Made by a program: the position numbers and the translations under genes | Shown here: in pieces, positions 58,973 to 64,000 of the stretch | Numbering within the stretch: position 1 is the first letter of the stretch | Layout: each line of letters begins with the position of its first letter | DNA from: CAYPTY01 sp964413935 | Lineage (GTDB): Bacteria; Bacteroidota; Rhodothermia; Balneolales; Balneolaceae | Assembly: GCA_964413935.1 (NCBI GenBank) | Contig: CAYPTY010000006.1 | Span: 62,001-126,000, forward strand | DNA length: 64,000 bases | Reading direction: 5' to 3' | The notes under the pieces: model-generated | The model's database searches: none | Seen by the model: the letters and a program-made list of their open reading frames with translations, nothing else | What the model was told of the DNA's origin: nothing

Positions 58973-60586
58973 TTAGTTGCTGGATAATAAATTTTTGTTC
59001 TCTTCAGCATCTTCAATTCCGTACAGTTTTGCCGTCCAATCCGGTATATCCTTATTACCAGCTTCCTGGATGGTTGAGATGCTTTTTTGCTTGGATACGA
59101 TGATCAGTTCTGTAATCTGTTGTTCGGAATATTTCATGAAGTCAACCGGGCGAATGCCGATCCACACCATGAACACAACAAGAGGCATAAGCAGCCCGAC
59201 TTCTCGCAGATTCAGATCTTTCAGCTCTTTATTTTCTTCCCGGGTGAGGGGGCCAAACATTACACGCTGGAACATCCACAGCATATAAACGGCAGCCAGA
59301 ATAACACCGGTAGCCCCTAAAATTGCGTAGACCGGATTGCTGTAAATCTCTGAGAAAAAGGAACCGTTCAGGATCAGGAATTCTCCTACAAAACCGTTAA
59401 GCCCGGGTAATCCGATAGAAGCCAGTGTCGCAATCATAAACATAGTAGTAAACACCGGCAGTACTTTAGCGATGCCTCCGAAATCCTTAATCACGCGAGT
59501 GTGTCGTCGATCATAAATCATTCCTACAATAAGGAAGAGGGCTCCGGTTGAGAGTCCGTGGTTTACCATTTGAATGAGTGCGCCCTGCACCGCCATGGTA
59601 TTCAGCGCAAAAATACCCAGTACCACAAAACCAAGGTGACTCACCGATGAATAGGCCACCAGCTTCTTCACATCTTTCTGTACCATGGCTACCAGGGCTC
59701 CGTAAATAATCCCGATTACGGCGAGTACAGCCATAGCCGGAGCAAATTCGGTAAATGCATTCGGAAAAATGGGAAGGCAGAAGCGAAGTAAACCGTAGGT
59801 CCCCATCTTCAGCATGATCGCCGCCAGTACCACCGAACCTGCAGTCGGGGCCTCGGTGTGAGCATAGGGTAACCAGGTATGGAATGGAAAGAGCGGTACC
59901 TTAATACAGAATGACAAAGCAAAAGCAAGAAAGAGATAGGTCTGCTGCTCCAGTCCTATGGTGTAAGACGCACCAGAAAGGAATCTCCAGTCGGCAGTAA
60001 AGGTAACCCCATTCATAAATCCGCCGGCATCATAACCCAGATAAATCAGGGCAACAAGCATGATGAGAGAGCCCACCAGGGTGTAAATAAAAAACTTGAG
60101 TGTGGCTTTGATGCGATCTGCACCGCCCCAGATACCAATGAGGAAGTACATCGGAATCAGTGAGAGTTCGAAAAATACGTAGAAAACCACCAGGTCAAGG
60201 GCAGCAAAGACTCCAAGTGAAGCTGTCTCCAGGATCAGCAGCATTGAGAGATATCCGCTGAGATGCTTACTGACAGAGGTCCAGCTGGACAAAATCACAA
60301 TCGGCCCCATAAAAGTGGTGAGCATGAACAGCATCAGGCTCAATCCATCCAGTCCCACCAGATACTTTATATCATAGTTTGGAAGCAGTCTGCTTCCCTC
60401 CGTCAGGAATTGTGCAGTGGATGAAGCACCCACATCGAAACTAAACAGCAGCGGAAGTGAGAATACAAAGGTTGCCAGGGTAACAAGCAGGGCAATCCAC
60501 TTCTTTGCATTCTCATTCTTGAGCATCAGTATCAGAGGAATACCGAGCAGCGGAAGGTAAATTGTAATATTTAGTAGAAGCTCCAT
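58973..60586 (-). CDS. nuoM: NADH-quinone oxidoreductase subunit M
   Basis: Membrane-arm proton-pumping subunit of complex I. The 537-residue protein has about 14 membrane helices and the conserved glutamate in FYVFFELSLIPMYFLIGIW, the antiporter lysine in FCIKVPLFPFHTWLPYAH and the VQKDVKKLVAYSSVSHLGF block. The C-terminus extends into a short charged tail (WTAKLYGIEDAEENKN). It starts 13 bases after nuoL and ends 2 bases before the dehydratase gene. Confidence 0.96.
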   Translation of the reverse strand: MELLLNITIYLPLLGIPLILMLKNENAKKWIALLVTLATFVFSLPLLFSFDVGASSTAQFLTEGSRLLPNYDIKYLVGLDGLSLMLFMLTTFMGPIVILSSWTSVSKHLSGYLSMLLILETASLGVFAALDLVVFYVFFELSLIPMYFLIGIWGGADRIKATLKFFIYTLVGSLIMLVALIYLGYDAGGFMNGVTFTADWRFLSGASYTIGLEQQTYLFLAFALSFCIKVPLFPFHTWLPYAHTEAPTAGSVVLAAIMLKMGTYGLLRFCLPIFPNAFTEFAPAMAVLAVIGIIYGALVAMVQKDVKKLVAYSSVSHLGFVVLGIFALNTMAVQGALIQMVNHGLSTGALFLIVGMIYDRRHTRVIKDFGGIAKVLPVFTTMFMIATLASIGLPGLNGFVGEFLILNGSFFSEIYSNPVYAILGATGVILAAVYMLWMFQRVMFGPLTREENKELKDLNLREVGLLMPLVVFMVWIGIRPVDFMKYSEQQITELIIVSKQKSISTIQEAGNKDIPDWTAKLYGIEDAEENKNLLSSN

Positions 60587-60599
60587 TCAGTCAGGCTGT

Positions 60600-62621
60600 T
60601 TAAAAAATCATCAGATAAAGGATCACGATTACACCAATCACAAAGGCGTAGGCATAACTTGAAACCACACCGGTTTGAACATATCTGAAAAGGCTACCCG
60701 AGATACGTACCGTGCCGCCAATAGCATTTACGATTCCGTCTACCACTTTCATATCAAATACGGCCAGCACTCGATCAGAGAAGCGGACAAGAGGATCAGA
60801 AATGAGTCCCTCGTAAATTTCGTCCAGGTTATACTTGTCTTTCCACATGCGGTAAACGCCTTTGAATCGATTGGCAATGGCTGTATCCGAGGCTTCCTGC
60901 TGATCATTATTGTACATGCGGAAGGCCGTCCAGACTCCCAATACCGCAACTACTATGGAAGTCCCCATCAGGGCCCATTCAACCGGGTGTGAAAGATGCA
61001 GATGCAGATCAGCCACTACATTCTTGAAAAAGTCATGCAGCCAGTTGATGTGTGCCTCTTCATGCGTAAAGGTCTCCACAATGAAATTCGGAATGCCCAT
61101 AAACCCACCAACGGTTGCCAGAAAAGCCAACACCCACAATGGGATGGTCATATTGGCCGGACTCTCATGCAGCATGGATTCTGCTCCTTTTGCCTCTTTG
61201 ATTTTCTGCGGGAGTTTGAATGAGCCGTGGAAGGTGGTAAGCGTAAGGCGAAACATATAAAAAGCGGTGAGGAAGGCTGTCAGGATACCCATCCCCCATA
61301 AGACAATGTATATGCTGCCAAAATATTCACCGGTGCCTGCATTGAAAACCATAGCCAGGATTTCGTCCTTTGAGAAGAAACCGGCAAGCGGTGGTATACC
61401 TGCGATTGCAATGGTTGCAATCAGAAAAGTTTTATAGGTGGATGGCATGTATTTGCGAAGTCCACCCATGAATCGCATATCTTGGGGATCAAAATGCACA
61501 TCCTTGCCTTTGTCGTGCAGTTTATGTTCCACATGCTCCATGGTATGAATCACGGATCCGGAGCCCAGGAAGAGGCAGGCTTTAAAGAAAGCGTGTGTAG
61601 CAACGTGAAAAATTGCCGCGGTAAATGCACCGGAACCCAGTGCCAGAAACATATAACCCAGCTGTGAAACGGTTGAATAAGCCAGCACCCCTTTAATGTC
61701 GTTCTGGGTGATGGCAATGGTGGCTGCAACCAGAGCGGTTAGGGCACCAACAATTGCCACAACCAGCATGGCTTCGGGGACTTCCACAAACATGGGCGAC
61801 ATCCTTGCTATAAGATAAACGCCAGAGGTCACCATCGTAGCCGCGTGGATAAGTGCAGAAACCGGAGTTGGACCTGCCATGGCATCCGGTAGCCAAACAA
61901 AGAGAGGAATCTGGGCACTCTTACCGGTTGCGCCAACAAACATTAGCAGTGCGATGGTGATTTTTTCACTTTTTGGGATTGCGGAGAGGTTCTCCAGGAT
62001 AATCCCAAAATCCAGGCTGCTCACGTTTTTAAAGATCATGAACATGGCAATCAGAAAGGCGAAATCACCGATTCGGTTGTATATAAAGGCCTTTTTTGCG
62101 GCATCCGACTTTGCCATATCGTGATACCAGAAACCGATCAGCAGATAGGAACAAAGCCCTACTCCTTCCCATCCGAGGAAAAGTAGCAGCAGGTTGTTAC
62201 CCAGAACCAGGTTTAACATGGCAAAGATGAACAGGTTAAGGAAGGCAAAAAACTTCCAGTAACCTTCATCATGGGCCATGTATCCCATGGAATAGACGTG
62301 AATCAGGAATCCTACCCCGGTAACAACCAGCGTCATAATCAGGGAAAGCTGGTCAACCCGGTAGGCGATTTCAGCCGTGAAGCTACCGGTCTGCATCCAG
62401 GTGAAGAGCTTTATGATTTCAGGAGGGGTATCATAACTGAAACCGATAAACAGATAAACGGCTATCAGAAAGGGGATAAAAACGGCCACAGCCGCCAGAC
62501 TTCCGATCAGGGTTTTTTGTTTACGATAGGACTCAACAAATAAACCGGTGGCCCCATTAATAAAAAATCCCAGTAACGGGAGTGCGATAATCAGTGGAAA
62601 TAACGCCGCGGCGGTATTCAT
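60600..62621 (-). CDS. nuoL: NADH-quinone oxidoreductase subunit L
   Basis: Largest proton-pumping subunit of complex I. The 673-residue protein shows the antiporter core with LLLFLGWEGVGLCSYLLIGFW (conserved Glu), KSAQIPLFVWLPDAMAGPTP, ITQNDIKGVLAYSTVSQLGY and a long lateral-helix C-terminal region characteristic of NuoL, ending in further membrane helices. It is the first gene of nuoL-nuoM-PCD-nuoN; upstream, a 236-base region separates it from a divergent transporter gene, so nuoA-K must lie elsewhere in the genome. Confidence 0.96.
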   Translation of the reverse strand: MNTAAALFPLIIALPLLGFFINGATGLFVESYRKQKTLIGSLAAVAVFIPFLIAVYLFIGFSYDTPPEIIKLFTWMQTGSFTAEIAYRVDQLSLIMTLVVTGVGFLIHVYSMGYMAHDEGYWKFFAFLNLFIFAMLNLVLGNNLLLLFLGWEGVGLCSYLLIGFWYHDMAKSDAAKKAFIYNRIGDFAFLIAMFMIFKNVSSLDFGIILENLSAIPKSEKITIALLMFVGATGKSAQIPLFVWLPDAMAGPTPVSALIHAATMVTSGVYLIARMSPMFVEVPEAMLVVAIVGALTALVAATIAITQNDIKGVLAYSTVSQLGYMFLALGSGAFTAAIFHVATHAFFKACLFLGSGSVIHTMEHVEHKLHDKGKDVHFDPQDMRFMGGLRKYMPSTYKTFLIATIAIAGIPPLAGFFSKDEILAMVFNAGTGEYFGSIYIVLWGMGILTAFLTAFYMFRLTLTTFHGSFKLPQKIKEAKGAESMLHESPANMTIPLWVLAFLATVGGFMGIPNFIVETFTHEEAHINWLHDFFKNVVADLHLHLSHPVEWALMGTSIVVAVLGVWTAFRMYNNDQQEASDTAIANRFKGVYRMWKDKYNLDEIYEGLISDPLVRFSDRVLAVFDMKVVDGIVNAIGGTVRISGSLFRYVQTGVVSSYAYAFVIGVIVILYLMIF

Positions 62622-62857
62622 TAAACTTATTTGTTTAGATGGCCCTCAAGCGCCACTATTATAGTAGGAAAAATTGGTTGGCAAAGATACGAAAAAGAAA
62701 CTCAAGGTAAAGTCTTTTTGCCCGATAACTAAGGCTGTCAACTCGGCTCAATCTTTTTTTGCAAGCAGCTGTAAAAAGCACTCATCCTAATTTTTGAATA
62801 GCTGTTTCATCTGTTATTTTAGCGCCAATTAATTTTGCAACCTGTAGGTAATATTCA

Positions 62858-64000
62858 ATGTCCATGCATAAAACACTCAAAAAAATCACTTCCCTTCTTG
62901 TACTGCTATTGGCACCTCTGAGCAGTTTTGCAGCGGAAGGCAGCTCACACGGAATTGACGGCGCTGAGCTGGGGCTTATCTGGGTTATTCCATTCTCAGG
63001 TATTTTGCTTTCCATTGCACTTTTTCCGCTCTTCGCTGAAAAATTCTGGCATCATCACTTTGGTAAAATTTCACTTTTCTGGGCATTGCTGATGGTTGTA
63101 CCTATGGTTATCGCTTTTGGAGTCAGCGCAACGCTTTATGAAGTGCTGCATGCTTACCTGCTTGAATATATTCCCTTCATTATTCTACTCTTTGCACTGT
63201 TTACTATCTCCGGTGGGGTAAGACTGAAAGGATATTTACAAGGAACACCTGTTGTGAATACTACCATGCTGCTGATTGGTAGCATACTGGCCAGCTGGAT
63301 GGGGACAACGGGTGCCGCCATGCTATTGATCCGCCCCATGCTCAGGGCCAATGAATGGAGAGAAAACCGTGTGCACATTGTAGTATTTTTCATTTTTCTG
63401 GTTGCAAACATCGGGGGCTCACTGACGCCACTTGGTGATCCGCCACTATTTCTTGGGTTCTTACAGGGTGTAGACTTCTTCTGGACTACCACACACATGT
63501 TCCTTCCCATGCTTTTTCTGGTAGTGCTGCTGCTGGTTCTTTACTACTTCTGGGATAGCTATCTGTATAAAAAAGAGACCAACACTCAGCCAGCGGATGA
63601 CGGCTCCGAGCCATTAGGACTGGAAGGATCTTTCAACCTCCTGCTTCTTGGTGGTGTAGTTGGTGCTGTTCTGTTTTCCGGATTAGTACACATCGGTGAA
63701 TTCGATGTGTATCATGTTCACGTTAAAGTTGAAAACGTAATCAGAGACGCTGCCCTGTTGGTACTTGCGGGGCTTAGCTGGGTACTTACCTCCAAAGAGA
63801 GTCGTGCGGCCAATGGCTTCAACTGGTTTCCCATCGAGGAAGTAGGAAAACTTTTTGCGGGAATATTCATCACCATCATCGCACCTATTGCCATGCTTAA
63901 AGCGGGTGAGGAAGGCGCACTTGGTTTTGTAACTACGCTCGTTTTCGAGGGAGGCGATCCTATCAATACCATGTTCTTCTGGATCACAGGTTTGCTTTCT
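62858..64000 (+). CDS. Na+/H+ antiporter-like membrane transporter (partial, runs off the window)
   Basis: The first 381 codons of a polytopic transporter. A signal-like first segment (LKKITSLLVLLLAPLSSFAA) is followed by many membrane helices. Motifs TMLLIGSILASWMGTTGAA and VANIGGSLTPLGDPPLFLGF resemble the NhaD/ArsB ion-transporter superfamily, where the SLTPLGDPP-type turn lies in the transport core. The start may be ATG 62858 (AGGT 8 bases upstream) or ATG 62864 in the same frame. It is divergent from nuoL. The stop codon lies beyond the window, so the family placement is provisional. Confidence 0.7.
   Translation, partial: MSMHKTLKKITSLLVLLLAPLSSFAAEGSSHGIDGAELGLIWVIPFSGILLSIALFPLFAEKFWHHHFGKISLFWALLMVVPMVIAFGVSATLYEVLHAYLLEYIPFIILLFALFTISGGVRLKGYLQGTPVVNTTMLLIGSILASWMGTTGAAMLLIRPMLRANEWRENRVHIVVFFIFLVANIGGSLTPLGDPPLFLGFLQGVDFFWTTTHMFLPMLFLVVLLLVLYYFWDSYLYKKETNTQPADDGSEPLGLEGSFNLLLLGGVVGAVLFSGLVHIGEFDVYHVHVKVENVIRDAALLVLAGLSWVLTSKESRAANGFNWFPIEEVGKLFAGIFITIIAPIAMLKAGEEGALGFVTTLVFEGGDPINTMFFWITGLLS

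Overview
The window is a 64 kb piece of a draft chromosome (one 100-N scaffold gap at 32332-32431) from a Gram-negative, probably marine or halophilic bacterium of the Bacteroidota/Rhodothermota/Balneolota group; I favour Balneolota. Reasons: three proteins end in the PNPFNP-type C-terminal sorting domain of the type IX secretion system; the primary sigma factor is the short form without region 1.1; there are two CarboxypepD-regulatory-like TonB receptors; the periplasmic signalling kinase is a propeller/Y_Y_Y type; and the ribosomal operon is rpsF-rpsR-rplI without ssb. No rRNA, tRNA, CRISPR array, insertion sequence or prophage was recognised. No gene-free stretch exceeds 300 bases.

Layout. 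1-730: dnaJ (cut by the window edge) and grpE. 880-7840: a TonB receptor with an SGNH lipoprotein, a second SGNH lipoprotein, and a TesA-like esterase coupled to a secreted PIG-L-type deacetylase. 7970-11250: an ABC ATPase and FtsX-type permease divergent from the esterase, which reproduces the E. coli tesA/ybbA-ybbP arrangement. 11300-15760: a secreted EEP nuclease, a FadL-like porin and a lipoprotein with a roughly 250-residue Ser/Arg tail. 15870-19410: a LuxR-type response regulator and its propeller-sensor kinase. 19500-24950: rpoD, deoB, a GAF-like protein and pepF. 25170-31140: a fused E2-E1 2-oxoglutarate dehydrogenase (Kgd/OdhA type), a DoxX protein with a CBM48-like tail, and a cystathionine gamma-synthase family enzyme. 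31360-37520: a giant secreted tandem 5'-nucleotidase (interrupted by the gap) and a propeller lipoprotein. 37510-38860: folE2 and a PTPS/QueD enzyme. 39040-44980: a secreted protein with a perfect internal 1.2 kb duplication, downstream of an A+T-rich TonB receptor gene. 45060-48300: ftsH and thiL. 48380-50400: an ExbB/ExbD-type proton-channel operon. 50550-57110: a large outer-membrane barrel, dsbD, rplI, rpsR, rpsF. 57220-62620: nuoN, a pterin carbinolamine dehydratase, nuoM, nuoL. 62860-end: a Na+/H+ antiporter-like gene cut by the window edge.

How it fits together. Much of the window concerns the envelope: TonB receptors, an energising ExbB/D-type motor, lipoproteins, secreted esterases, and T9SS cargo that degrades nucleic acids and nucleotides (EEP nuclease, tandem 5'-nucleotidase). 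Three pterin genes (folE2, PTPS, PCD) suggest tetrahydropterin synthesis and recycling. The most unusual items are the Ser/Arg-rich lipoprotein, the homogenised 1201-bp repeat, the DoxX-CBM48 fusion, the dehydratase embedded between nuoM and nuoN, the Kgd-type fusion enzyme, and a large barrel gene whose signal peptide has no standard start codon. I did not find a clearly new defence or mobile system.
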